Assembly: GCA_964608965.1 (NCBI GenBank)
Contig: CAZSPZ010000010.1
Coordinates: 1 to 57,010 of the forward strand
Direction: 5' to 3'
Source: UBA10908 sp964608965
GTDB lineage: Bacteria > Bacillota > Clostridia > Peptostreptococcales > Anaerovoracaceae
DNA length: 57,010 nucleotides
Shown here: positions 1 to 8,039 of the stretch, piece after piece
How positions within the stretch are numbered: the stretch's first letter is position 1
Layout: each line of letters starts with the position of its first letter
Position numbers and translations under genes: made by a program
Notes under the pieces: generated by a model
Told to the model about the DNA's origin: nothing
What the model saw: the letters and a program-made list of their open reading frames with translations, nothing else
The model's database searches: none

Positions 1-42
1 AACAAGCATAGGATTGTGAGTCTGACAAAGAAAACCAATTTG

Positions 43-76
43 AATGGGCCACGCAAGCGTGGCCCATTTTGTTGTT
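43..76 (+). terminator. Rho-independent terminator of a gene left of the window
   Basis: A perfect 12-bp inverted repeat (43-54 with 57-68, arm AATGGGCCACGC) is followed by TTTGTTGTT on the plus strand. It fits a terminator for a plus-strand gene that ends before or just inside the window. The first 42 bases show no codable gene end that I can name. Confidence 0.75.
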
Positions 77-88
77 CAAAAATAATTT

Positions 89-1009
89 TCAGTTATATGC
101 TTTGCTTTCATCTTTCTTTTCGGGCGAAAGGTTCATGACAACAATGGAAACGAAGACCAGCAACATTCCTGCCAGTTTCCACAAGTTGAAATATTCGCTG
201 AAAACAAAGACGCCGATCAGAGTCGCCACGACGATTTCCATGGATGCAATCACGTTTACTTTAGAGGCTTCGACAGGTTTTGACAAGCCAGTCATAAAAA
301 ACATATATGGAATGACTGCGGATATAAGACCTGCGCCTATTCCAATCAGAATAATCTCTGCAGATATTTCCCCTTGAACCAACGGTTCTTTTGCTAAAAA
401 CGGCAAGAGGAAAATTGAGCCGAAAAGGAAATTGTAGAAAGTGATGACAAAAGGGTGTGCCTTGCCGGTTGTAATCTTTCCGAATATGGGTACAGTGCAA
501 TAACTCAGCGCAGCAAGAAGGCCCATAAATATGCCGTAGAAAATAAAGGAAAGCGAAGCCAAATCCCCTCCGGTAACGGCCAATGTACAACCTACAATAT
601 TGACGGAAAGCGCGACGATCTTATGCTTTGTGATAGGCTCGTTAAATATGATACGCGAAAGCACGCACAGAAATATCAGCGAAGTATAAAGCAGCAGCGC
701 CGCAGTTGCCATACCAACGGATCCGACTGCTTGCGTATAGCAGAGATTAAAAACAGTATGCGCCGTAAATCCCATGGTTGCGCAAAGCAGTAAACTTTTT
801 TTATCCAGTATAAACCCTTTGGCTCCGCCGCAGTTTAACCATACAATAGGGAACATGATCAATGCGGCGGTACCCACTCTTAAAAAGCTTATAAACCCAT
901 TGCTTACGCCAAGTCCGGCTAAAAGCTGCATGAACAATCCGGTGGTTCCCCAGAACATGCCTGCTATAAATACTTGTAAATAACCTTTTTGTCTGGAATT
1001 GTCGTTCAT
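89..1009 (-). CDS. EamA/DMT-family membrane transporter
   Basis: A 306-residue, very hydrophobic protein with about ten predicted membrane segments in two EamA-like halves. The first segment carries the typical FWGTTGLFMQ stretch near residues 19-28. DMT transporters move small metabolites or amino acids across the cytoplasmic membrane, and sequence alone does not give the substrate. It starts 43 bases after ribU on the same strand with no terminator between, so it is probably the second gene of the FMN-riboswitch operon. That context raises the possibility of a flavin-related substrate, because the proteobacterial riboflavin importer RibN belongs to the same superfamily. This is inference, and a general amino-acid exporter is equally possible. 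The ribosome binding site is weak. Confidence 0.88.
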   Translation of the reverse strand: MNDNSRQKGYLQVFIAGMFWGTTGLFMQLLAGLGVSNGFISFLRVGTAALIMFPIVWLNCGGAKGFILDKKSLLLCATMGFTAHTVFNLCYTQAVGSVGMATAALLLYTSLIFLCVLSRIIFNEPITKHKIVALSVNIVGCTLAVTGGDLASLSFIFYGIFMGLLAALSYCTVPIFGKITTGKAHPFVITFYNFLFGSIFLLPFLAKEPLVQGEISAEIILIGIGAGLISAVIPYMFFMTGLSKPVEASKVNVIASMEIVVATLIGVFVFSEYFNLWKLAGMLLVFVSIVVMNLSPEKKDESKAYN

Positions 1010-1052
1010 GGAGAGTCTTTCTTAAGTGTCTGTCACTTTATTCTTTCAGATT

Positions 1053-1598
1053 CTATTTGTGCAAATACCCCGATACTCTTTTATATAACATAAAGGTGAT
1101 GATTGAGTTGATGCCGGCCTTTAAAAGGTTAAAGGGTATAATTCCCGGAATCAGCAGTTGCTTTACAACCTCTACGTCTACTGTCATAAATATAGGGGTG
1201 ATGATTAGGTTGGCAGGGATCATGATTAACGTCATAGCGATCGTTCCGATGATAAGAGATACTGCTGCCATTTTTTTTGTTTTGCTTTTCTTATAAATGT
1301 TGCCGGCAACCAGCACGTAGGTACCTGCTGCAATAATATGCATCAGAATTCCATATCCGCCGCTGGCCGCGCTGACCGTAAGCCCTTGGATGACGGCTGC
1401 GACAACAACGAGAAGCAGTCCTGCGGCCGGTCCCATTGCAAATGTTGCCATAATGATGGGAATATCTGCCGGATCGTACTCCAAAAATGGAGCTACCGCA
1501 AAGATGGGGAAGTGTATCAGGGCTACAAGAACCACTGAAATTGCTGCCAGAACACCCAGCTTTGCCACGTTTCTGGTTTTGATGTTTACATTGTTCAT
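1053..1598 (-). CDS. ribU: Riboflavin ECF transporter substrate-binding component RibU
   Basis: A 181-residue membrane protein with about six hydrophobic segments. The S-component signature is near residues 40-48 (LEYDPADIP), followed by a GP-rich segment typical of RibU. It binds riboflavin and works with the shared ECF energizing module (EcfA, EcfA', EcfT), which is not in this window. The identification rests on family features together with an FMN riboswitch and intrinsic terminator directly upstream. That combination is the usual control of riboflavin uptake in Firmicutes that salvage the vitamin. An EamA transporter gene follows 43 bases downstream on the same strand. Confidence 0.92.
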   Translation of the reverse strand: MNNVNIKTRNVAKLGVLAAISVVLVALIHFPIFAVAPFLEYDPADIPIIMATFAMGPAAGLLLVVVAAVIQGLTVSAASGGYGILMHIIAAGTYVLVAGNIYKKSKTKKMAAVSLIIGTIAMTLIMIPANLIITPIFMTVDVEVVKQLLIPGIIPFNLLKAGINSIITFMLYKRVSGYLHK

Positions 1599-1648
1599 TT
1601 TTGATTCCTCCTTAGAAATATGATATAGGTGGAATCTGTCAGGTAATT

Positions 1649-1671
1649 AAAAAACCCCGCGAATTCGGGGC
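1649..1671 (-). terminator. Riboswitch-linked intrinsic terminator
   Basis: Read on the minus strand, CCCCG and CGGGG arms (1666-1670 and 1655-1659) flank GAATTC-like loop bases and are followed by six T (1654-1649). It lies between the FMN aptamer and ribU, so it is the expected expression platform that stops transcription when FMN is bound. Confidence 0.85.
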
Positions 1672-1689
1672 CACAATAAAATAAATTGT

Positions 1690-1812
1690 GTTTCTTTCCT
1701 CCGGACTATACCGTCGGTATCGGAATCCAACCGATTCGGCCTTTCGGCTCGCGGACTCGTAGCACATGGCTCTTTACCGCCGGTAGGGAATCACACCCTG
1801 CCCTGAAACAGA
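1690..1812 (-). ncRNA. FMN riboswitch (RFN element)
   Basis: On the minus strand the canonical RFN blocks occur in order: the 5' TTTC plus GGGCAGGGTG (about 1808-1794), then TTCCCTACCGGCGGTAA, a GAGCC/GCGAGC region, GGTTGGATTCCG, ACCGACGGTATAG, and finally TCCGGAGGAAAGAAA closing P1 (to about 1690). It senses FMN and controls the downstream ribU operon through the terminator at 1649-1671. Confidence 0.96.
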
Positions 1813-1824
1813 TCTACAGGGCAC

Positions 1825-1853
1825 ATTATACGAGCAGTACGCCATCTTGTCAA
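1825..1853 (-). promoter_or_regulatory. Promoter of the ribU operon
   Basis: Minus strand TTGACA (1853-1848), a 17-bp spacer and TATAAT (1830-1825), both consensus boxes. It is placed just upstream of the FMN riboswitch, so the aptamer is at the 5' end of the transcript. Confidence 0.9.
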
Positions 1854-1950
1854 GATGGACTTTCCACTGTAAATTCTTCAACCCTTATTTCGAACTACCG
1901 GACTTGAGTCGACCTTGCCATTATGTTGTCGTTGTGATAGCATAACAAAG

Positions 1951-2370
1951 ATGAAAAAGACAATTCTCCTTAAAACAGAAGAAGATACAAAGGCTTTGGG
2001 AATCGAGCTTGCGGATAAAATAAATCCCGGTGATGTCATTGCGTTAACCGGAGATCTTGGCACGGGAAAAACCACCCTAACGAAGGCGATTGCCGCGGGA
2101 CTTAACATTAATGAAATGATCACGAGCCCTACATTTACAATTGTTTTGGAATACGACCGGGGTCGGTTGCCTTTTTACCATTTTGACGTATATAGAGTAA
2201 ACGACGAAGAAGAACTTTTTGAAATAGGTTTTCAGGAATATATCAATGGAAAAGGCGTGTGTGTAATCGAATGGGCAGATTTGATAAAAGAAATGCTTCC
2301 GCCTTCCGCAACGTGGATAAAGCTTGCATACGGTGAGAATGAAAACGAAAGGATCTGCACGATAGAATGA
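1951..2370 (+). CDS. tsaE: tRNA t6A biosynthesis ATPase TsaE
   Basis: A P-loop ATPase of 139 residues when started at the ATG at 1951. An upstream in-frame ATG at 1915 would add a Cys-rich stretch not seen in the family. Walker A is GDLGTGKTT, followed by the family motifs SPTFT and FYHFDVYR, and EWAD near the C-terminus. TsaE works with TsaB and TsaD to make N6-threonylcarbamoyladenosine at position 37 of ANN-decoding tRNAs. Its stop overlaps the tsaB start (ATGA, 2367-2370), so the genes are translationally coupled in the order tsaE-tsaB-rimI-tsaD. Confidence 0.95.
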   Translation: MKKTILLKTEEDTKALGIELADKINPGDVIALTGDLGTGKTTLTKAIAAGLNINEMITSPTFTIVLEYDRGRLPFYHFDVYRVNDEEELFEIGFQEYINGKGVCVIEWADLIKEMLPPSATWIKLAYGENENERICTIE

Positions 2371-3074
2371 TGATTCTGGCTATAGAAACAACAGGGCCGC
2401 TTGCCTCCGTCGCATTGATAGACGAAGAGAGCAACATAATACAAAGCGTTAACAAGACCAGTTATTCTCATTTGGAAGAATTGGCCCCGATGATAAAATC
2501 CATTTTACAGGAGCAAAATTTAAGCAAAGACGATGTGGAGGCCATTGCTGTTTCCAGGGGACCCGGGTCTTTTACGGGTGTCAGAATAGGGATGGCGACG
2601 GCAAAAGCGCTCGCTTATGTGTGGGATAAACCTATACTGGAAGTGCCCACATTAAAAAGCTTCGCTTTTACAGCAGAAAATAAAACGGGAGAGATTATCT
2701 GTCCACTTTTTGATGCCAGGAGAAGCCAGGTCTATGCGGCAGCGTTTAGACTTACCGGGCAGGGATGCGCGGATACGATCATCCAAGAAGGTGCTTTTGA
2801 CATAAACGATTTTATTGATTTGCTAAAAGCAAAGGTACAGGCCGATCAAAAAGTTATTTTTTTCGGTGACGGCATCCAGGTTTATCAAGCGGCTTTGTCT
2901 GAATGGAAGGGTCCTTTTGAATTTGCGCCGGAGCATCTCCGCTTTCAAACGGCAGACAGAATTGCTCTTTTGGGCCGTCGGATGTATAGCCAAGGTATTA
3001 CAGTGGATGCTTTTTCGGCAAAGCCTGAATATTTAAGACAGTCGGAGGCGGAAAGAAAGCTGATAGGGAAATGA
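2367..3074 (+). CDS. tsaB: tRNA t6A biosynthesis protein TsaB
   Basis: A 235-residue protein of the ASKHA (actin-like ATPase) fold. The start LAIETTGPLASVAL and the motif SRGPGSFTGVRIGMATAKAL near residues 64-83 are diagnostic for TsaB. It dimerises with TsaD and is needed for threonylcarbamoyl transfer to tRNA. It is coupled to tsaE by an ATGA overlap and to rimI by a 4-bp overlap (3071-3074). Confidence 0.96.
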   Translation: MMILAIETTGPLASVALIDEESNIIQSVNKTSYSHLEELAPMIKSILQEQNLSKDDVEAIAVSRGPGSFTGVRIGMATAKALAYVWDKPILEVPTLKSFAFTAENKTGEIICPLFDARRSQVYAAAFRLTGQGCADTIIQEGAFDINDFIDLLKAKVQADQKVIFFGDGIQVYQAALSEWKGPFEFAPEHLRFQTADRIALLGRRMYSQGITVDAFSAKPEYLRQSEAERKLIGK

Positions 3075-3529
3075 GCGAGCTAATTGTAAGAAGGGCAACA
3101 AAAGAGGATATTGATGCATTGGCTGCGTTGGAGTTGTTATGTTTTTCCTCTCCCTGGTCCAGGGATGCTTTTGTTCAGGATATTACAAGAAACCCTTTAG
3201 CAAGATACTATATAGCGGAAAAGAATGGAATTCCTGTGGCATACGGAGGCCTGTGGATTATTTTTCCCGAGGGGCACATTACAAATATTGCGGTTCATCC
3301 GGACTACCGAAAAATGAGTATTGGTTCAGTTCTCTTAAAGGAGCTGTTGGAAAAATCAGAGGCAGAGGGCGTCAGCAGCCATACTTTGGAAGTTCGGATC
3401 TCTAATCGTGCCGCCCTGCGTTTGTACGAAAATTTCGGATTTTCTGTCGCGGGAATAAGAAAAAATTATTACGAAGATACAAAAGAAGACGCGTTAATTA
3501 TGTGGCGGGAATCGCCGATACACGCTTAG
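3071..3529 (+). CDS. rimI: Ribosomal protein S18 alanine N-acetyltransferase RimI
   Basis: A GNAT acetyltransferase of 152 residues. It shows the RimI pattern ALELLCFSSPWS near the N-terminus, the acetyl-CoA loop region around HPDYRKMSIGSVLL, and NRAALRLYENFGF. RimI transfers acetyl from acetyl-CoA to protein N-termini, classically ribosomal protein S18. Its place between tsaB and tsaD is the standard Firmicute arrangement. The true acceptor in this organism is not shown by sequence. Confidence 0.9.
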   Translation: MSELIVRRATKEDIDALAALELLCFSSPWSRDAFVQDITRNPLARYYIAEKNGIPVAYGGLWIIFPEGHITNIAVHPDYRKMSIGSVLLKELLEKSEAEGVSSHTLEVRISNRAALRLYENFGFSVAGIRKNYYEDTKEDALIMWRESPIHA

Positions 3530-3537
3530 AGGGAATC

Positions 3538-4593
3538 ATGAAAAACGGACAACATATCACATTGGGAATCGAAACAAGCTGCGATGAAACTGCCGTGGCA
3601 ATTCTTGCGGACGGCCATCGCATACTTTCCAATGTCATTTCTTCTCAAGTTAAAGTGCACCAGGTTTTTGGAGGCGTTGTTCCTGAAATTGCATCCCGCC
3701 ATCACCTTCAAAACATCAATCTCGTCTTTGATCAAAGTCTGACCGAAGCTGGTATTCTGCTCGAAGAAGTGGATGAAATAGGCGTGACTGCCGGTCCGGG
3801 CCTTGCGGGCGCTTTGTTGATGGGGACTGCATTTGCAAAAGCCATAGCTCTTGCCGCGGATAAACCCTTAATAGGTGTACATCATATACAAGCGCACATT
3901 CTTGCGAATTTAATAGAGCACAAGGAGTTGAGGCCTCCTTTTTTGTCGCTTGTGGTTTCGGGCGGGCACACGCATCTGATCAGTGTGGAAGATTATAACC
4001 GCTACAAAATTTTGGGCTGCACCAGAGACGATGCCGTTGGAGAAGCCTTCGACAAAGTCGCCAGAGTAATCGGGCTTGGCTATCCTGGTGGCCCGCAAAT
4101 TGACGCTGCCGCTAAAAACGGAAGTCCTCATGCGATAGAGTTTAAGAGGGTATATTTAGAAAAAGACAGCCTTGATTTTTCGTTTAGCGGAACAAAGACT
4201 GCAGTCATAAACTATCTTCACAAGGAAGAACAAAGGGGAAATGAAATCAATGTTCAGGATGTGGCCGCCAGCTTTCAACTTTCGGTCATAGACGTCATTG
4301 TTGATAAATCAGTTCTTGCGCTGAAGCAGACAGGATATAAAACCCTTGCGATGGCAGGCGGAGTGGCCAGCAACAGCCTGCTCAGAAGTCGGCTGCAACA
4401 GGCTTGCGACGATAACGGCGCAACGCTCTATATGCCTTCTCCGATTTTTTGTACGGATAACGGAGCGATGGTGGCCTGCGCGGCCTACTATAAACAAAGG
4501 CAGGGATTTCAGTCCGATCTTCATTTGGATGTATGGCCCGGTCTTTCTATAGAAAGCGGTTTGAGCAAATTGGATGCTCGGGCAGAACAATAA
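3538..4593 (+). CDS. tsaD: tRNA N6-adenosine threonylcarbamoyltransferase TsaD
   Basis: The catalytic subunit of t6A synthesis, 351 residues from the ATG at 3538. That start has an AGAGGG binding site and lies just after the rimI stop. An in-frame upstream start at 3502 lies inside rimI and is less likely. Diagnostic elements are GIETSCDETA at residues 10-19, the metal-binding HIQAH (His116, His120) and GGVASNSLLR near the C-terminus. It is the last gene of the tsaEB-rimI-tsaD operon and is followed by a bidirectional terminator. Confidence 0.96.
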   Translation: MKNGQHITLGIETSCDETAVAILADGHRILSNVISSQVKVHQVFGGVVPEIASRHHLQNINLVFDQSLTEAGILLEEVDEIGVTAGPGLAGALLMGTAFAKAIALAADKPLIGVHHIQAHILANLIEHKELRPPFLSLVVSGGHTHLISVEDYNRYKILGCTRDDAVGEAFDKVARVIGLGYPGGPQIDAAAKNGSPHAIEFKRVYLEKDSLDFSFSGTKTAVINYLHKEEQRGNEINVQDVAASFQLSVIDVIVDKSVLALKQTGYKTLAMAGGVASNSLLRSRLQQACDDNGATLYMPSPIFCTDNGAMVACAAYYKQRQGFQSDLHLDVWPGLSIESGLSKLDARAEQ

Positions 4594-4621
4594 AAAAAAG
4601 CAGCCGAAGCTGCTTTTTTTA
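4594..4621. terminator. Bidirectional terminator between tsaD and acpP
   Basis: AAAAAAAGCAGC-CGAA-GCTGCTTTTTTT, a symmetric hairpin with an A run on one side and a T run on the other. It can end both the plus-strand tsaD operon and the minus-strand acpP transcript. Confidence 0.88.
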
Positions 4622-4632
4622 TACCATTATAC

Positions 4633-4863
4633 TTAATTTGCGTGTTCTTCAACATACTTTACAAGGTTGCTGACTAACTGAAATTGCTCGGCTTGTTCGT
4701 CGGGAATTTCCAGTTCAAACTCGTCTTCGATGGCCATGATGATTTCTACGGCGTCCAGAGAATCCGCCTCTAAATCCTTCATCAAATTAGTAGACATCGT
4801 AATGTCTTCCTTCTCCGCTCCGAGTTGTTCTGCAATTATGTCTCGGATCTTATCAAAAATCAT
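4633..4863 (-). CDS. acpP: Acyl carrier protein
   Basis: A 76-residue acidic protein with the phosphopantetheine attachment motif ADSLDAVEI; Ser35 is the modified residue. ACP carries acyl intermediates in fatty acid synthesis in the cytosol. The start has a clear GGAGG site seven bases upstream. No other fatty-acid gene is adjacent, so this is a stand-alone acpP. It lies downstream of the ABC-F gene on the same strand with 81 bases between them. Confidence 0.95.
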   Translation of the reverse strand: MIFDKIRDIIAEQLGAEKEDITMSTNLMKDLEADSLDAVEIIMAIEDEFELEIPDEQAEQFQLVSNLVKYVEEHAN

Positions 4864-4944
4864 GTTTTACCTCCAAATTTTTCTGATCTGCTTGTGCAAA
4901 TCTTTCTTTATTATAATACATGAGTGTGTATGTGCAAGCACTTT

Positions 4945-6909
4945 TTATTGAATAGCAATCCATTCTTCGTAAAGAGACTCAAGCCTTAGCTTCGCTTGTT
5001 CCATTTGACGGCTTAACTCCAATGATTTCAAGGGGTTTAGGTAGATTTCCTCTTTGCAAAGTTCTTGCTCCAAACGCTCCAGATCTTTCTCCGCCTCTTT
5101 GATTTCTTCTTCCGCCTTGATCAGATTTCTCTCGTGTCGCTTCTTTGCGGCCGCTTCTTCTTTTTCTTTTCGCCTTGCCAGCGTCCGTTCCTCTTTGTCC
5201 ATATCTTTTATTGCGTCATTGGACGAATCGGTTACGGAGACCATTTTACTCATTTGATTCAGATACGATTTGCCCGAGGTCAAAGATTGCGACTTTTCGG
5301 TATAATAATCATATCCTCCCAGAAAAACTTGTATTCCGTCAGTATTTAACTCGTAAATTGCCGTCGGGATTTTCGTCAAAAGATATCTGTCATGGGAAAC
5401 TAACATTAAAGTTCCGGGAAAAGCAAGTAATGCATCCTCGAACACTTCCTTTGCCTTGATGTCCAAATGATTTGTAGGCTCATCCATAATAAGGAGGTTT
5501 GCCCCGGACATCATCAATTTCAGCAGCGACAGCCTTGCCTTCTCTCCGCCCGCCAAATCCTTGACTTTTTTAAAAACATCCTCCCCCTTAAAGAGGAAGC
5601 GCCCGAGCAGGCTTCTTAACTCCTGCTGATCGTAAAGTCTGTAACTGCTGTGCAATTCATCTAAAACTGTATTCTCGGGGTTCAGAAGCTTCTGCTCCTG
5701 ATCATAGTATCCGGGTATAACATTTTGTCCCAGGCGCATCATTCCCGAGTCCGGAGAGGCTTTGCCAAGCAGAATCTTAAGAAGCGTGGTCTTTCCTATG
5801 CCGTTGGGCCCAACGATGCATATTCGATCTCCCTTTTTAATATCGAGATTGACGCCTTCGAAAAGCAGCCTTTTCGTTGCGCCCGTTCCAAAGCTTTTGG
5901 ATAGACCGGAGGCATAGAGAACATCGTTTCCGCTTTCCAGCTTTTCCTTAAACATAATCTTTAAGCTTTCGTTGTTTGCAACGGGGCGATCGGGTCTTTC
6001 CATATGCGCAAGGCGCTTTTCTCTCGATTGCGCGCGCTTGACAAGCTTTTCGGTATTGTGCCCTTTAAATCGCCGTATAATCTCTTCCTGCCTTTGAATT
6101 TCAGCCATAGTCTGTTCATAATGGCGCATACTTTCCTCAAAAAGAAGCCTCTTCTTTTCCATGTATACGGTGTAATTGCCTTCGTAAACCGACAGGTGAT
6201 TGTTTTCTATTTCAAAAATACGATTCGCTATTTTATCTAAAAAATATCGATCATGAGATATTACAATGAGAGTCCCTTTATATGCGCCAAGATAATGTTC
6301 CAACCATTTCAATGTTCCGATATCGAGGTGGTTTGTGGGTTCATCCAACAAAAGCACATCCGGTTCCTGCAGAAGCAATGCCGCAAGAGCAAGTCTCGTC
6401 CGTTCTCCCCCGCTCAGAAGCGAAACGCTCTTGGATAAATAATCTTCTGAAAAAGCAAGGCTGTTTAAAATACCTTTCACTTCACTTCGATAGCTGTATC
6501 CACGCCGGTTTCTGAATTCAACAGATAATGTGTCGTATTGAGACAATAATTCATCATAGACTTCTCCGTTTTGAGAGCATTCCGAAATTTTTTCAGTAAG
6601 TTCTGCAAGCTTTGCTTCAGCTGTTTGCTGCCATGAAAAAATCGCAAGCATTTCTTCCTCTACTGTTCTGTTCCCGGGAAAATGATCTCTTTGCTTCAGG
6701 TAGCCCATCGTGATTTCAGGAGAAATATAAAGATCACCCGAGTCGAAAAGTGATTCTTTGACAAGGATTTTTATAAGGGTGCTTTTCCCGGCACCATTGG
6801 CTCCGACAATACCGATGCGATCATTTTTGTTTATATGAAATGAAACATCGGTAAGCACAGGGATAATGCCAAAATTTTTATTGAGTTTTGTCGCCGAAAT
6901 AATACTCAT
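4945..6909 (-). CDS. ABC-F family ATP-binding protein (YdiF-like)
   Basis: A 654-residue protein with two ABC ATPase domains and no membrane segments. The first Walker A is GANGAGKST near residue 36, with signature LSGGERTRLALAALL and DEPTNHLD. The second set is GPNGIGKTT, LAGGEKARLSLLKLM and DEPTNHLD. An interdomain linker rich in charged residues (PtIM-type) and a long C-terminal coiled coil (about residues 570-650) complete the ABC-F layout. Members act on the ribosomal E site in translation or antibiotic protection. Size and C-terminal coil resemble housekeeping YdiF/Uup types more than short resistance types. Sequence alone does not prove which. Confidence 0.93.
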   Translation of the reverse strand: MSIISATKLNKNFGIIPVLTDVSFHINKNDRIGIVGANGAGKSTLIKILVKESLFDSGDLYISPEITMGYLKQRDHFPGNRTVEEEMLAIFSWQQTAEAKLAELTEKISECSQNGEVYDELLSQYDTLSVEFRNRRGYSYRSEVKGILNSLAFSEDYLSKSVSLLSGGERTRLALAALLLQEPDVLLLDEPTNHLDIGTLKWLEHYLGAYKGTLIVISHDRYFLDKIANRIFEIENNHLSVYEGNYTVYMEKKRLLFEESMRHYEQTMAEIQRQEEIIRRFKGHNTEKLVKRAQSREKRLAHMERPDRPVANNESLKIMFKEKLESGNDVLYASGLSKSFGTGATKRLLFEGVNLDIKKGDRICIVGPNGIGKTTLLKILLGKASPDSGMMRLGQNVIPGYYDQEQKLLNPENTVLDELHSSYRLYDQQELRSLLGRFLFKGEDVFKKVKDLAGGEKARLSLLKLMMSGANLLIMDEPTNHLDIKAKEVFEDALLAFPGTLMLVSHDRYLLTKIPTAIYELNTDGIQVFLGGYDYYTEKSQSLTSGKSYLNQMSKMVSVTDSSNDAIKDMDKEERTLARRKEKEEAAAKKRHERNLIKAEEEIKEAEKDLERLEQELCKEEIYLNPLKSLELSRQMEQAKLRLESLYEEWIAIQ

Positions 6910-6979
6910 ATATCGCTTCTTTTCGTTGAAAACACTGCTGCAATGATGACTGCCCTAACATACTAACACAAAAATATTC

Positions 6980-7008
6980 TTGTAACAAGGGAATGCCCAT
7001 GGTAATAT
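6980..7008 (+). promoter_or_regulatory. Promoter of rex
   Basis: TTGTAA (6980-6985), 17-bp spacer, TAATAT (7003-7008). A short CTTGT-A-ACAAG palindrome (6979-6989) covers the -35 box. It is too short and wrongly spaced to call a Rex site. Confidence 0.65.
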
Positions 7009-7041
7009 GCTAGTTGGAAAAAGAACCAAAAGGGAGCGACT

Positions 7042-7671
7042 ATGAAGCATAACGGAAAAATTTCAAATGCTGTAATCAGAAGATTACCTCGTTACTTAAG
7101 AGTTCTGGAAGAGCTCGATAACAAGGGCATCGACAGGATATCCTCCGGAGAACTGAGCGAAGAAATCGGGTATACCGCATCTCAGATTAGACAGGATTTA
7201 AATCACTTCGGTGGCTTTGGTCAGCAAGGGTACGGCTACAATGTCAAAGATCTTAGAGAGGAAATAGAAAAAATTCTCGGATTGACCCGTGAATATCGTC
7301 TTGTTATCGTCGGATGCGGCAAATTAGGCCGTGCCATCGCAAATTTTAATTACATATATAACAGAGACTTTCCTATTGTCGGAATGTTCGATGTGAACCC
7401 TGAACTTTTCGGGAAAGATATCAACGGCATAAAGATTGCGGATGCAAAAAACTTGCCTGAATTTTTAAGCAGCGGCAACGTGGATATCGGCGTGATTTGC
7501 GTTACAAAGGAAGCTGCGCAAGGCGTGGCGGAAACGATGATCGAAGGTAAAGTGCGGGGTATTTGGAATTTCGCTCCGTGGGACATCACCGATACCGGAG
7601 GCATTCCTGTGGAAAATGTCCATTTATCCGATGGATTACAATCGTTGGTGTACTATATCAATCATTTATAG
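7042..7671 (+). CDS. rex: Redox-sensing transcriptional repressor Rex
   Basis: A 209-residue protein with an N-terminal winged helix (about residues 1-80, including SASQIRQDLN-like YTASQIRQDLNHFG) and a C-terminal Rossmann domain (GCGKLG at 91-96). Rex binds operators when NADH is low and is released by NADH, so it controls fermentation, hydrogenase and butyrate-type genes in anaerobes. The start has an AAGGGAG site. It is a single-gene unit with its own promoter and a bidirectional terminator. A palindrome that resembles a Rex site lies in front of the neighbouring ferredoxin gene. Confidence 0.96.
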   Translation: MKHNGKISNAVIRRLPRYLRVLEELDNKGIDRISSGELSEEIGYTASQIRQDLNHFGGFGQQGYGYNVKDLREEIEKILGLTREYRLVIVGCGKLGRAIANFNYIYNRDFPIVGMFDVNPELFGKDINGIKIADAKNLPEFLSSGNVDIGVICVTKEAAQGVAETMIEGKVRGIWNFAPWDITDTGGIPVENVHLSDGLQSLVYYINHL

Positions 7672-7684
7672 AGACAAAAAATAA

Positions 7685-7718
7685 AATAACCGTTTCTTTA
7701 TTGAAAGAAACGGTTATT
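7685..7718. terminator. Bidirectional terminator between rex and ferredoxin
   Basis: A perfect 15-bp inverted repeat (7685-7699 with 7704-7718, arm AATAACCGTTTCTTT) around ATTG. A/T-rich ends allow termination of both converging genes. Confidence 0.85.
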
Positions 7719-7733
7719 GTTTGCTCCTGATTT

Positions 7734-7901
7734 TTATGCTTGGGGAGCGTCTACGGGGCAAGCATCTGCGCAAGCGCCGCATTCGATACATTTTTCAGCA
7801 TCGATTTCGTACTTGCTGTCGCCTTCCGAGATTGCATCTACGGGGCACTCCGGGACGCACGCACCGCAACTGATGCAGGCGTCACTGATTACATAGGCCA
7901 T
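7734..7901 (-). CDS. 2[4Fe-4S] bacterial (clostridial) ferredoxin
   Basis: A 55-residue protein on the minus strand. Two CxxCxxCxxxCP cluster motifs are plain: CISCGACVPECP near the N-terminus and CIECGACADACP near the C-terminus. The internal duplication is typical of clostridial ferredoxins, which carry low-potential electrons between pyruvate:ferredoxin oxidoreductase, hydrogenase and Rnf/Bcd-Etf enzymes in the cytosol. An AGGAGG site precedes the ATG. It is a single-gene unit with its own promoter at 7961-7989 and a palindromic operator candidate at 7937-7956. It converges on rex. Confidence 0.95.
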   Translation of the reverse strand: MAYVISDACISCGACVPECPVDAISEGDSKYEIDAEKCIECGACADACPVDAPQA

Positions 7902-7936
7902 GTTTAGTCCTCCTTACGTAATGATGAATCAATGTA

Positions 7937-7989
7937 CTGTTAATAAACATTAACAGGGTCAGTATAACAGAAAATATCAAAGTCAACAA
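7937..7989 (-). promoter_or_regulatory. Ferredoxin promoter with palindromic operator
   Basis: Minus-strand TTGTTG (7989-7984), 17-bp spacer and TATACT (7966-7961) form the promoter. Directly downstream, at the expected start site, is a perfect palindrome CTGTTAAT-AAAC-ATTAACAG (7937-7956). Its half sites resemble the clostridial Rex consensus TTGTTAA-N4-TTAACAA, but the GTTAA cores are 2 bp further apart. Confidence 0.7.
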
Positions 7990-8039
7990 GAAAGTTTTAC
8001 CTTCTTAAAAATCGCTTTCGGGGAAGTTGAAAAAGCATA

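Noticed and set aside
6979..6989. Rex operator in the rex promoter
   Set aside because: CTTGT-A-ACAAG is only 11 bases and lacks the TTGTTAA-N4-TTAACAA layout.
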